The notes: generated by a model from the sequence alone, not told the origin. DNA of 64,000 nucleotides from [Clostridium] aerotolerans DSM 5434 (GCF_000687555.1 NZ_JHWJ01000006.1:124001-188000), one strand, 5' to 3'; positions 35,846-44,375 are shown, counted from the first letter of the stretch. Program-made: numbers and translations.

Positions 35846-37452
35846 AACCAGTCCATCCATTGTCAAAACCAGAAAAAGTCTTATTTGCTATCCTCTGTAT
35901 TCTGGCTGTCACTGTAATTTCAGGCGGCATACTGCTTCTTGTCTACCCACCAGCAAAAAAACAGGTGCTAAATCAAGGGGAGGAAGAAAAGACAGAGGAT
36001 AATCTTCTTGATGATAAAACAAGCCTTCTGCCGGAATATTGTAATTTAAATGAAAAAATACCGGATATCTCATTTCAGGATGAAAACGGAAAAGAGGTAT
36101 CCATCCGGGACTTTGAAGGAAAAACTACTATCCTTACGTTCTGGGCCAGCTGGTGCCCGGATTGCCAGGAGGAGCTGTCGGTTATGAAGGAGTTGCTTAA
36201 GACAGCCGAAAAATACGGGGATATCAATTTTATACTGATCAATAAGCTGGATCATAGGAAAGAAACCAGGGAAAAGGCCAGCCAGTACCTGACAGAGCAG
36301 AAGATAGGCTTAAAAACGTATTATGACGATGGTCTGTCTGCCTATAAAACACTGGGATTACACAATATTCCAACCTCAATATTTCTTGATGAACAGGGGA
36401 TTATCCGGGCGTGGAGTCCCAGACAGATCACAGAGGCTTCTGTATTGGAGGGATATTTAAAGGATACCATAGAAGGAAGCGGTAAGGTGACCTGCGATTT
36501 TATTACAGGAAATATGATGGATGACAAAGGCGGAATCCACACAAGCTATGAAAGCTCCAAAGAACAAACAGAAAAGAGCGATGTTCTGAGCGAGACCCAG
36601 GGCGGGATGCTGGAATTTGCAGTATTAAACGATGACAAACAGCTGTTTGATAAAGTCTTTTCCTTTATTACCGATAAGATGAACTTTAATGGGCTGAACG
36701 CCTGGAAGATTTCAGGAGATGTGCCTGCCGATTCCAATGCCCTGCTTGATGATTTCAGAATTGTCAGTGCCCTCATATCAGCAGACCATTTGTGGGGCGG
36801 CTATGAGGAAGCAATGAGAGAATACACCGCTGCGATTGCCAGGTATGGTGTAAATAATGGACAGTATGTGGATTTTTATGACAGGAAATACAGGCAGTAC
36901 GCAACGCGGTTCACTCTATGCTACGGAGATCTTAAGACAATGTCTGAATTAGCAAAGCGGGATGAAACCTTAAAGGAGCCATATGAAAAAGCCAGAAAGC
37001 TGATTGAGGAAGGCAGAATCAGTGACAGCTTTCCTTTGTATTACAGCTGGTATAATTATAAGACCAGGGAGTATGAGAGGGACGATTTAAATACGGCGGA
37101 GGCACTTATCACGCTGTTACATCTGGCAGAAGCTGATATGCTTCCTAAGGAGAGCGTTGCCTGGCTGAAAAAAGAGATTTCCAGGGAAGGAATCAAAGCC
37201 CGCTATACGGTGGAAGGCAAGGCAGTGAACGGCTACCATTATGATTCCACAGCTGTCTATGCCCTGACAGCGATGATTGCCAGAGAAATTGGGGATAAAG
37301 ACCTGCAGGGAAAAGCCTTAAAGAAAATGGAAACCATGAGAATTGTTAATACATCTTATGCCTATCATGGAGCCTTTGGCATGGCTGATGGAACCGGTAT
37401 CATTGCCTTTGATCAGATCATGGCTATGCTGGCTTATGAATATACCAGGTGA
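35842..37452 (+). CDS. membrane-anchored thioredoxin-fold/GH8 glycosidase fusion
   Basis: A 536-residue protein numbered from the ATG at 35842, which overlaps the previous stop (ATGA); a start at 35794 lacks a ribosome site. An N-terminal membrane anchor (ILAVTVISGGILLLVY) is followed by a TlpA/ResA-like redoxin domain with WASWCPDC (Cys105, Cys108). From about 245 it matches GH8, the family of bacterial cellulose-operon endoglucanase BcsZ: SETQGGMLEFAV holds the general acid (Glu251) and ADSNALLDDFRIVSALISA resembles the family's D-rich motif (Asp297, Asp303). It likely trims or edits the operon's polymer outside the cell; the purpose of the redox domain is unknown. Confidence 0.82.
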   Translation: MKPVHPLSKPEKVLFAILCILAVTVISGGILLLVYPPAKKQVLNQGEEEKTEDNLLDDKTSLLPEYCNLNEKIPDISFQDENGKEVSIRDFEGKTTILTFWASWCPDCQEELSVMKELLKTAEKYGDINFILINKLDHRKETREKASQYLTEQKIGLKTYYDDGLSAYKTLGLHNIPTSIFLDEQGIIRAWSPRQITEASVLEGYLKDTIEGSGKVTCDFITGNMMDDKGGIHTSYESSKEQTEKSDVLSETQGGMLEFAVLNDDKQLFDKVFSFITDKMNFNGLNAWKISGDVPADSNALLDDFRIVSALISADHLWGGYEEAMREYTAAIARYGVNNGQYVDFYDRKYRQYATRFTLCYGDLKTMSELAKRDETLKEPYEKARKLIEEGRISDSFPLYYSWYNYKTREYERDDLNTAEALITLLHLAEADMLPKESVAWLKKEISREGIKARYTVEGKAVNGYHYDSTAVYALTAMIAREIGDKDLQGKALKKMETMRIVNTSYAYHGAFGMADGTGIIAFDQIMAMLAYEYTR

Positions 37453-37475
37453 AAATGAAAACGAGGTGATATTGC

Positions 37476-38579
37476 ATGAAACGCATTATGGTGGTATTTG
37501 GGACAAGGCCGGAAGCCATTAAAATGTGCCCTCTTATCAAAGAGTTAAAAGAACGGAAAAATGCACAAGTAAGTGTTCTGGTCACAGGTCAGCACAGGAA
37601 AATGCTGGATCAGGTGCTAAATGCTTTTGAAGTAATTCCGGATTATGATCTTTCTATTATGAAGGAAAAACAGACATTGTTTGAAATTACAGCCAACATA
37701 CTAAATGGGATCAGAAGTATTTTGGAAAAGGAGCGCCCGGATCTGGTACTGGTTCACGGAGATACCACCACGACCTTTGCCACGGCCCTGGCCAGCTTTT
37801 ATTTACAGATTCCCGTTGGTCATGTAGAGGCAGGACTTAGAACCTATGATATCTATTCTCCCTATCCGGAAGAATATAACAGACAGGCAGTCAGCATTGT
37901 CGCCCGGTATCATTTTGCGCCAACGGAACAGGCAAAACAAAATCTCATAAAGGAAGGAAAAGACAGGGACAACATATATGTGACCGGTAATACCGCCATT
38001 GATGCTCTGAAAACAACCATAAGAAAGGATTACAGCCATGAGGAGCTGACATGGGCCTTGGGAAGCAGAATGATCCTTTTGACTGCCCATAGGCGGGAGA
38101 ATATCGGAAAGCCCATGGAAGGTATCTTTCACGGAATTAAAAGGATTTTGGAAGAAAATCCGGATGTAAAAGTCATTTATCCCGTCCATTTAAATCCTCT
38201 CATCAGGGAGATTGCAGGCTCTGTTTTTCAGGATGAGGAACGGGTTCATCTGATTGAGCCTTTGGATGTACTGGACTTTCACAACATTCTTGCAAGAGCC
38301 TATCTCGTTTTAACAGACAGCGGAGGAATCCAGGAAGAGGCGCCAAGCCTTGGAAAACCGGTACTTGTCCTGCGGGATACCACAGAACGGCCGGAGGGAA
38401 TCAAAGCAGGTACACTTGCCCTGGTAGGGACGAAAGAAGAAGCGATCTACCAATCCATAAGAAACTTGCTTCACGATAAAGCAGCCTACAATAAGATGTG
38501 TCAGGCCAGTAATCCTTACGGGGATGGCTTTGCCAGCAAACGAATCGCAGATATACTGCTGGGAGAGAACGAATCATAG
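37476..38579 (+). CDS. wecB: UDP-N-acetylglucosamine 2-epimerase (non-hydrolysing)
   Basis: A 367-residue cytoplasmic enzyme interconverting UDP-GlcNAc and UDP-ManNAc. Family motifs are clear: VVFGTRPEAIKMCPLI, LVLVHGDTTTTFATALA, GHVEAGLRTYD, TAHRRENIG and LTDSGGIQEEAPSLGKPVLVLR. The length is normal. It is the last gene of the polysaccharide operon, 23 bases after the GH8 fusion, with ribosome site acgagg. Its presence suggests that ManNAc, or a derivative, enters the product or a lipid-linked intermediate. Also known as mnaA in Gram-positives. Confidence 0.93.
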   Translation: MKRIMVVFGTRPEAIKMCPLIKELKERKNAQVSVLVTGQHRKMLDQVLNAFEVIPDYDLSIMKEKQTLFEITANILNGIRSILEKERPDLVLVHGDTTTTFATALASFYLQIPVGHVEAGLRTYDIYSPYPEEYNRQAVSIVARYHFAPTEQAKQNLIKEGKDRDNIYVTGNTAIDALKTTIRKDYSHEELTWALGSRMILLTAHRRENIGKPMEGIFHGIKRILEENPDVKVIYPVHLNPLIREIAGSVFQDEERVHLIEPLDVLDFHNILARAYLVLTDSGGIQEEAPSLGKPVLVLRDTTERPEGIKAGTLALVGTKEEAIYQSIRNLLHDKAAYNKMCQASNPYGDGFASKRIADILLGENES

Positions 38580-38764
38580 AAATGTCCAATTATGGAGCAG
38601 AAAATTCCGAAAATTCGTGAATAATGAAATTGCATGAATGAAATATATAGTGTAGAATCTTCTTTAAGATCAGGTGCTTCCTATGTAATTGAGAAACAGC
38701 GGACTCATGATTAGAATTAATAACATTACAGCATAAGATTTGATTGGAAAGCGGAGGATTCATC

Positions 38765-39082
38765 ATGAATATGTTTGAGCATGTAACAGTCATTAAAAAG
38801 GCAAATGTATATTACAATGGGAAAGTAACCAGCCGTACCGTATATCTGGAAGACGGAACAAAAAAGACACTTGGAATCATTCTTCCTGGAGAATACGAAT
38901 TTGGTACCGACGAGAGAGAAAAGATGGAAGTGCTGGCAGGAACACTGCATGTTTTATTGCCAGGGGAAGAAAATTGGACTAGCTATGGGGAAGGACAGGC
39001 TTTTGAAGTTCCTTCAAACAGTAAATTTAAGGTTTCTGCCGATGATGTGGCAGATTATTGCTGTTCCTATATCCATGAATAA
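38765..39082 (+). CDS. ppnP: pyrimidine/purine nucleoside phosphorylase (PpnP, DUF1255)
   Basis: A 105-residue single-cupin enzyme that phosphorolyses a range of nucleosides to free base and ribose 1-phosphate. It aligns along its length with PpnP: NVYYNGKVTSRTVYLEDGT, GIILPGEYEFGT, LHVLLPGEENW and GQAFEVPSNSKFKV. The start at 38765 has a strong ggagg 7 bases upstream; the upstream TTG at 38744 is rejected. It stands alone between the polysaccharide operon and a strong terminator. Confidence 0.88.
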   Translation: MNMFEHVTVIKKANVYYNGKVTSRTVYLEDGTKKTLGIILPGEYEFGTDEREKMEVLAGTLHVLLPGEENWTSYGEGQAFEVPSNSKFKVSADDVADYCCSYIHE

Positions 39083-39109
39083 TTTTTTGAACGATTAATA
39101 ATATAATAC

Positions 39110-39153
39110 AAGGAAAGCCTTCAAATGCAGAAATATTTTGAAGGCTTTCCTTC
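39110..39153 (+). terminator. terminator after ppnP
   Basis: The arms aggaaagccttcaaa/ttttgaaggctttcct form a long stem with a loop of about 11 bases, followed by ttct. The A-rich 5' side could also act on the - strand. Confidence 0.8.
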
Positions 39154-39233
39154 TGTTAAGAGATGGACGTGCTGGAGTATAAATCAATGTAGTGATGAAT
39201 CAAATAAATGTGATTGGATAAAAGGCGGTAAGA

Positions 39234-39845
39234 ATGAAAAAGCTGGACAGAGAGTTTTATAATAGGGATTCTATTGTAGTAGCAAGGGAACTTCTTGGCA
39301 AAGTCCTTGTTCATGAAATTGACGGTAACAGGATTTCGGCCAAAATCGTTGAAACAGAAGCATATATGGGAATCGAAGATAAGGCGGCCCATTCCTATGA
39401 GGGAAGAAGAACGCCCAGAGTGGAAGTCATGTACGGAGAGCCTGGATTTGCCTATGTTTTTATGATTTATGGCATGCACTCCTGTTTTAATGTGGTAGTG
39501 AATAAAAAAGGAACGCCCCAGGCCGTTTTAGTCAGAGCAGTGGAACCAATGGATGGAAAGGATTGGATGGCACAAAAGCGATTTGGAACATCATATGAAA
39601 CATTGACTAGGAGCCAGCGAAAAAACCTTACCAATGGACCCGGAAAACTATGCAGAGCATGTTCCATAGACAGGAGCTTAAATGGAATGGATTTGTGCAG
39701 CAATGAGTTATATATAGAAGAAGGAATTGAGGAAGAGTTTGATATCGTAACTACAAAACGTGTTGGTATTGATTATGCAGAGGAAGCAAAAGACTTTCCC
39801 TGGAGATTTTATATCAAAGAAAATGAAAACGTTTCAGTGAAATAA
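39234..39845 (+). CDS. 3-methyladenine DNA glycosylase (AAG/MPG family)
   Basis: A 203-residue base-excision repair enzyme that removes alkylated purines such as 3-methyladenine. The family's opening (REFYNRDSIVVARELLGKVL) is followed by the active-site VETEAYMGIEDKAAHSY, with the catalytic Glu in VETEAY, then MYGEPGFAYVFMIYGMHSCFNVV and RSQRKNLTNGPGKLCRA. The length is typical of bacterial members. The ribosome site is modest (aaaggcggt). It appears to be a single-gene unit or the first gene before the diguanylate cyclase. Confidence 0.92.
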   Translation: MKKLDREFYNRDSIVVARELLGKVLVHEIDGNRISAKIVETEAYMGIEDKAAHSYEGRRTPRVEVMYGEPGFAYVFMIYGMHSCFNVVVNKKGTPQAVLVRAVEPMDGKDWMAQKRFGTSYETLTRSQRKNLTNGPGKLCRACSIDRSLNGMDLCSNELYIEEGIEEEFDIVTTKRVGIDYAEEAKDFPWRFYIKENENVSVK

Positions 39846-39896
39846 AAGTTTGATGGAATGAACCAAATGAAGTGCAGGAAAGGGTGGTTTTAGCTT

Positions 39897-40907
39897 TTGA
39901 ATCAGAAAAAAATCAGCAATCACAAATTAATGGAGATTATAAATGTCCAGACAGAAATCGCTCAACAAGGTCTGGATTTAGGCAATATCATGGATCTGGT
40001 AACAGAAAAAACTCAGAAGATAACAGAAGCAGATGGAGCCTGTGTGGAGCTGATTCAAAAGGAAGAATTGGTATACAGTGCGGCATCTGGAATCGCTGAA
40101 AAATTCCTTGGACTCAGGCTTGGCGTGGAAAACAGTCTTTCCGGAGAATGTATCAAAGCGAAAACAGCTCTCATAAGCAATGATATTGAGAAGGATGACA
40201 GGGTGAATAAAGATGCCTGCCGTCAGATTGGCCTTAATTCTATGATTGTCATGCCTTTGATCTGCAGAGATGATGTGGTTGGTGTCATTAAGGTGTTATC
40301 GAAAAAGGTGAATCATTTTAATGATGAAAATATGAGGATTTTAGAGCTGATATCAGGACTGATTGCAGCAGAAATGTTTAGTGCCATGAAGAACGAGGAA
40401 AGCGAGTTGTTTTATCAGGCCACTCATGACAGTCTCACAGGGATATCCAACCGGTCTATTTTTTACGACCGTTTGCGTCAGAAATTATCCATGTCCCTTA
40501 GAAAGAGTGAAAGTTTCGGAATCATTTCCCTGGACATGGATGGATTAAAGGAGATCAACGATAATCTGGGCCATCGGATGGGAGACGCGGCCTTAAAAGA
40601 AATTGCAGTCCGCATGGCTCATTCCATACGCCAGGAGGATACGGTATCCAGACTTGGCGGAGATGAGTTTGGTATTATTACGGGAGCAATTACCAATCGG
40701 GATGATGTAAAGGCAATGATTCGCAGGATTGACGACGAGATTAAGAAGCCCTTTGAATTTGAGGGAAAGGAAGTAAAGCTAAGCGCAAGCATCGGATATG
40801 CTCTTTTCAGTGAGGATGGAATTGAAATCGAAGTATTGATAGAAAAAGCGGATAAATCCATGTATGAGGTTAAGAGAGAGAAAAAGGGAGTGGTACGGAC
40901 ACTTTAG
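39897..40907 (+). CDS. GAF-domain diguanylate cyclase
   Basis: A 336-residue soluble enzyme that should make cyclic di-GMP from GTP. A GAF sensor domain covers about 20-165 (LGNIMDLVTEKTQKITEADG...IKVLSKKVNHF). The GGDEF domain has DSLTGISNRSIFYDRL, DMDGLKEINDNLGH and the intact active site RLGGDEF (GGDEF at 254-258). RQED (245-248), five residues upstream, is a complete inhibitory I-site. The likely start is TTG, with agggtgg about 10 bases upstream; the first ATG (39930) has no site. It lies near motAB and the polysaccharide operon, whose degenerate GGDEF protein may read its product. Confidence 0.88.
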   Translation: MNQKKISNHKLMEIINVQTEIAQQGLDLGNIMDLVTEKTQKITEADGACVELIQKEELVYSAASGIAEKFLGLRLGVENSLSGECIKAKTALISNDIEKDDRVNKDACRQIGLNSMIVMPLICRDDVVGVIKVLSKKVNHFNDENMRILELISGLIAAEMFSAMKNEESELFYQATHDSLTGISNRSIFYDRLRQKLSMSLRKSESFGIISLDMDGLKEINDNLGHRMGDAALKEIAVRMAHSIRQEDTVSRLGGDEFGIITGAITNRDDVKAMIRRIDDEIKKPFEFEGKEVKLSASIGYALFSEDGIEIEVLIEKADKSMYEVKREKKGVVRTL

Positions 40908-40969
40908 ACGAAGACACGGAACCATTTTTTCAATCATATTATATTAAAAACTGTTTTAGGAAGTTATGA

Positions 40970-41875
40970 ATGATCGATCAACAGCAATACGTCATTTTAT
41001 CTCTGGAATTACATTTGTTTTTCGGCCGCATCATGAAAGAACATTCTATTTTTCTGGAAGCCGGATTTACGCCTGCAAATCCCAATTTTAGCAATGTAGC
41101 AGATCAGTTCAAAGAACAATTTGAACATATTTTGTATCGAGCAGTCGTTTTAGGCAATGGGATCATTACTCCGGGTGTGGTATCTTCCGGTGAAATCGTA
41201 ACAGAGTATACCTTAGGTACGGAACAAAAGACTCAGAATTTTACTGGTATCGTAATCAATCAGGATATTACGAGAATGGAAGCGGACCTTTATGGCATTG
41301 AGAATCCTCAAATCACATCGGATATGGTACAGCAGGTACGACAGTTAAATACTCAGACCGTACCATTGCTGGACGGCCTAATTGAATTTAAGACAAGAGT
41401 GTTAAATGATGTATTGACATGCAATATGTTTACCATGAATTATCCGCTGCTCATTGATCATATTCTGAGGGAAGCCAATATGTACCGGAGTCAGCTTGCC
41501 GCGCTGGAAAGTGGAGAGAATCCCTATAACGATGTAAAAGACACAGAACTATTCTGGGATCAGATCATGATGGAGCATGCTCTATTCATCCGGGGACTTT
41601 TAGACCCTACGGAAGGGGAACTGATCAATACATCAAATAATTTTGCTCATGAGTACGCAGATCTTTTGGAAAAGGCCAGAAATGCCACAGATACTACCAT
41701 GGAACAGATTACAGGAGAGACTCTGGAGGAAACTCTTAGGTATCAAGATTTCAAGGAAGCCGGTACCAGTGGAATCTCTGAATGCAAAATACGCAGTATT
41801 ATTCTACCCCTTCTTGGTGACCATGTGCTGAGAGAAGCCAATCATTTTATCCGTCTGTTAAATCAATTTCGTTAA
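40970..41875 (+). CDS. DUF2935 protein (duplicated helical-bundle, spore-associated)
   Basis: A 301-residue protein of the DUF2935 family. It is built from two related halves, each starting with an E-H motif helix: LFFGRIMKEHSIFLEAGF in the first and LFWDQIMMEHALFIRGLL in the second, suggesting a duplicated hemerythrin-like four-helix bundle with possible metal ligands. Family members occur mainly in spore-forming Firmicutes; function is unknown. It is followed by a terminator and then the coat bicistrons. The ribosome site is weak (aggaag). Confidence 0.8.
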   Translation: MIDQQQYVILSLELHLFFGRIMKEHSIFLEAGFTPANPNFSNVADQFKEQFEHILYRAVVLGNGIITPGVVSSGEIVTEYTLGTEQKTQNFTGIVINQDITRMEADLYGIENPQITSDMVQQVRQLNTQTVPLLDGLIEFKTRVLNDVLTCNMFTMNYPLLIDHILREANMYRSQLAALESGENPYNDVKDTELFWDQIMMEHALFIRGLLDPTEGELINTSNNFAHEYADLLEKARNATDTTMEQITGETLEETLRYQDFKEAGTSGISECKIRSIILPLLGDHVLREANHFIRLLNQFR

Positions 41876-41913
41876 AATTAGATAGCATATATAACCCTTA
41901 TACATTTAAACAT

Positions 41914-41955
41914 AAGAGAGGCATTTCATCGTGAATAAGATGAGTGCCTCTTTTT
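41914..41955 (+). terminator. terminator after the DUF2935 gene
   Basis: The stem agaggca...tgcctct, with an imperfect extension tttcatc/gatgag, is followed by ttttt. Confidence 0.75.
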
Positions 41956-42074
41956 CTTTGTATATTCATAAGGCAGAATGAATAAATTCCATTTTATAGT
42001 AATTATGAGAGTAATAACAAAAACTTTGGATACATTAGACAATATAAATTTTATGTATTCAAAGGAGATGTTAT

Positions 42075-42287
42075 ATGGAAAAAAGTAATCTGGCTTTGAA
42101 CGAGACCATGCAGATACATGAATTACTGAATTTGAAGACGGTTTGCATGACGTCATCAAAGCTGACAGAAGGTGTAGTATTTGACCAGGACTTAAAAAAA
42201 CTGCTTGAAACGTGTGTACAATCAACCATGACAGACATTAAGGAACTTCAGGAGCTGTTACAAATGGCCCCGGAAATCAAAGTGTGA
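42075..42287 (+). CDS. small CotF-related coat-associated protein
   Basis: A 70-residue helical protein (NETMQIHELLNLKTVCMTSS, QDLKKLLETCVQ, IKELQELLQ). It is similar along its length to the gene at 43831, and each is followed by a CotF-type gene, so it appears to be the short partner of a duplicated pair. The ribosome site aaaggag is strong. It probably is packed in or on the spore coat, by analogy with CotF-like proteins of sporulating clostridia. The next gene begins 9 bases later. Confidence 0.7.
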   Translation: MEKSNLALNETMQIHELLNLKTVCMTSSKLTEGVVFDQDLKKLLETCVQSTMTDIKELQELLQMAPEIKV

Positions 42288-42296
42288 GGGAGATCA

Positions 42297-42659
42297 ATGA
42301 TTAATGATTATTTGGAAATAAGAAATTCAGAAGGGATGCCAAAGCTTATCGATACCAATATGGCACTGATGCTTTTGCTCAACTCAAAAAACGGTGTACG
42401 AAACACAGCCATTGCTTTATCAGAAACCGCATCTCCCCAGGTGAGAAAGGTTCTGCGGAATCAGCTGAATAAAGGGATTGACTTGCATGGGCAGATTGCC
42501 AGTCTGATGATATCAAAAGGCTGGTTTCATCCCGTGGATTTAAAGAAACAATTTAATATGGATATTGAATCGTCAACCACATTGAGCCAGATTGCTGCTC
42601 TTGATTTGTTCCCAGGAGATACGAGCCGTCTTGGTACATTTGCCACTCCGGAAAAGTAA
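42297..42659 (+). CDS. CotF-type spore coat protein
   Basis: A 120-residue protein with the CotF-like helical core: ALSETASPQVRKVLRNQLNK then HGQIASLMISKGWFHPVDLK. The segment ASPxxRxxLxxQLN is shared with the gene at 44070. It is thought to be a spore coat component. It follows the 70-residue gene and precedes the alcohol dehydrogenase by 14 bases, so all appear to be in one operon. No known sporulation sigma-factor promoter could be assigned with confidence upstream. Confidence 0.78.
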   Translation: MINDYLEIRNSEGMPKLIDTNMALMLLLNSKNGVRNTAIALSETASPQVRKVLRNQLNKGIDLHGQIASLMISKGWFHPVDLKKQFNMDIESSTTLSQIAALDLFPGDTSRLGTFATPEK

Positions 42660-42673
42660 AGAGGTGAAAAAAC

Positions 42674-43810
42674 ATGAAAGCTGTAACATTTCAGGGGATA
42701 AAACGGGTAGAGGTAAAGAATGTACCTGAGCCCAAGATCAGAAAAAAAGATGACGTCATAGTTAAAATAACAAGTTCTGCTATTTGCGGTTCCGATCTTC
42801 ATCTCATTCACGATATGATTCCTAACATATATCAGGATTATATTATTGGTCATGAACCAATGGGAATTGTAGAGGAGGTTGGATCAGAGGTTACAAAGGT
42901 AAAAAAGGGGGATCGGGTAATAATTCCCTTTAATATCAGCTGTGGCCACTGTTATTTTTGTGAGCATGGCTATACCAGTATGTGTGACAATTCCAATCCC
43001 AACGGTGAAAGCGGTGCATTCTTTGGGTATTCTGAAACCTTTGGTGGATATCCTGGAGGGCAGGCAGAGTTTTTAAGAGTTCCCTACGGAAATTTCACAC
43101 CGTTTCTTATCCCGGAAGATTGTGAACTGGAAGATGAAAAGCTGGTGCTCATATCAGATGCGATGTCAACTGCCTATTGGAGCGTCGTCAATGCAGGGGT
43201 AGGCCCAGGCCATACCGTCATCGTCTTAGGCTGCGGACCCGTCGGTCTTCTGGCACAGAAATTCTGCTGGATGTTGGGAGCAGAACGAGTCATTGGAGTT
43301 GATTATATTGATTACCGGTTAAAGCATGCCAAGGATCATAATCAGGTGGAAACCGTTAATTTCGAGCAGCATGAAAATACGGGTGAATATTTAAAGGAAT
43401 TAACAAAAGGCGGTGCTGATATAGTCATTGACTGTGTCGGTATGGACGGAAAGATGACGCCGCTTGAATTTGTTGCTTCAGGAGCCAAGCTGCAAAGTGG
43501 TGCTCTGGGAGGATTCATTATGGCGACCCAGGCCGTGAGAAAATGCGGTACCATTCAGGTAACAGGAGTTTATGGCGGGCGTTATAACGGATTCCCCTTT
43601 GGTGATATCATCAATAGAAATATAAACATCAGGACTGGACAGGCTCCTGTTATCCCATATATGAGAAAGCTTTATGATCTTGTGGCTGACGGAAAGTTCG
43701 ATCCAACGGATATCATAACTCACCGGCTGCCCTTAGATGATGCCGAACACGGATATCATGCTTTTGATACAAAGACAGAAGACTGCATCAAAGTTATACT
43801 AAAACCATGA
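42674..43810 (+). CDS. zinc-dependent alcohol dehydrogenase
   Basis: A 378-residue medium-chain dehydrogenase of the formaldehyde-dehydrogenase-like branch. Catalytic zinc ligands are Cys38 in AICGSDLH and the His/Glu of GHEPMG. The structural zinc loop is CGHCYFCEHGYTSMC. The Rossmann motif is VIVLGCGPVGLLAQKF with an acidic GVDYIDYR, which favours NAD(H). Substrate is unknown. The surprising point is its position between two coat-protein bicistrons with tight spacing, suggesting expression during sporulation or a role in spore surface chemistry. Confidence 0.88.
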   Translation: MKAVTFQGIKRVEVKNVPEPKIRKKDDVIVKITSSAICGSDLHLIHDMIPNIYQDYIIGHEPMGIVEEVGSEVTKVKKGDRVIIPFNISCGHCYFCEHGYTSMCDNSNPNGESGAFFGYSETFGGYPGGQAEFLRVPYGNFTPFLIPEDCELEDEKLVLISDAMSTAYWSVVNAGVGPGHTVIVLGCGPVGLLAQKFCWMLGAERVIGVDYIDYRLKHAKDHNQVETVNFEQHENTGEYLKELTKGGADIVIDCVGMDGKMTPLEFVASGAKLQSGALGGFIMATQAVRKCGTIQVTGVYGGRYNGFPFGDIINRNINIRTGQAPVIPYMRKLYDLVADGKFDPTDIITHRLPLDDAEHGYHAFDTKTEDCIKVILKP

Positions 43811-43830
43811 CAGGAGGAAATCAGATCAAT

Positions 43831-44073
43831 ATGATAATGCCAAACGAAACACTTCAGCTAAATGAACTTTTGATATTAAAAAGCCTGAGCCTGTCTAAAA
43901 CACTCCTCATGTCCCCCATGATCGCAGACCCGGATTTAAAAGAAATACTTTTAAAGGACGCAGGCATCTGCGAAAGCCATGTGAAGGAGCTAAGAGGCCT
44001 TATGGAACAATCTACCGTAAAAGGCGTAGAAACTATAAATCATTTTACAGAAGATGGGGGGAATGAAACATGA
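43831..44073 (+). CDS. small CotF-related coat-associated protein (paralogue)
   Basis: An 80-residue helical protein (PNETLQLNELLILKSLSLSK, DPDLKEILL, HVKELRGLMEQ), the counterpart of the gene at 42075. The start is uncertain: ATG at 43831 follows a strong aggagg at a long 13-base spacing, while an ATG at 43807 overlaps the dehydrogenase stop as ATGA but has no ribosome site. The stop overlaps the next start by 4 bases, so the pair is translationally coupled. Confidence 0.65.
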   Translation: MIMPNETLQLNELLILKSLSLSKTLLMSPMIADPDLKEILLKDAGICESHVKELRGLMEQSTVKGVETINHFTEDGGNET

Positions 44074-44375
44074 CCGTATTAAGTGGGGTTGCTCATCTGG
44101 CAGGTCTCACCGATCAGATTATTGTAACTGATTTTGTTACTTCCCTCAAAAGCGCAATTCAGAATTATGGCATTGCAATTACCGAGGTCGCTTCACCTGA
44201 AATAAGAGAGATTCTTAAAAAACAGCTAAACGATGCCCTGGACACCCAGGAAGTCATATCAAACTATATGGTGGAAAAAGGATTTTATCATGCGTATGAT
44301 ATCCAGGAGCAAAAAGAGGAAATTTTAATGGTCTCTAAAGTTGCCATTGAATTAAGTGAAACAAAAAATAAATAG
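44070..44375 (+). CDS. CotF-type spore coat protein (paralogue)
   Basis: A 101-residue protein with ITEVASPEIREILKKQLNDA and NYMVEKGFYHAYDIQEQ, matching the gene at 42297 at the ASPxxRxxLxxQLN and KGxxHxxD positions. It is the last gene of the coat/dehydrogenase cluster. A G+C-rich hairpin (44420-44443) lies 45 bases downstream, without a T-tract. Confidence 0.75.
   Translation: MTVLSGVAHLAGLTDQIIVTDFVTSLKSAIQNYGIAITEVASPEIREILKKQLNDALDTQEVISNYMVEKGFYHAYDIQEQKEEILMVSKVAIELSETKNK

Noticed and set aside
25207-38579. Calling the operon a standard cellulose (bcs) operon
   Set aside because: The synthase lacks PilZ, extra lipid-linked sugar enzymes and an epimerase are present, and the product cannot be determined from sequence.
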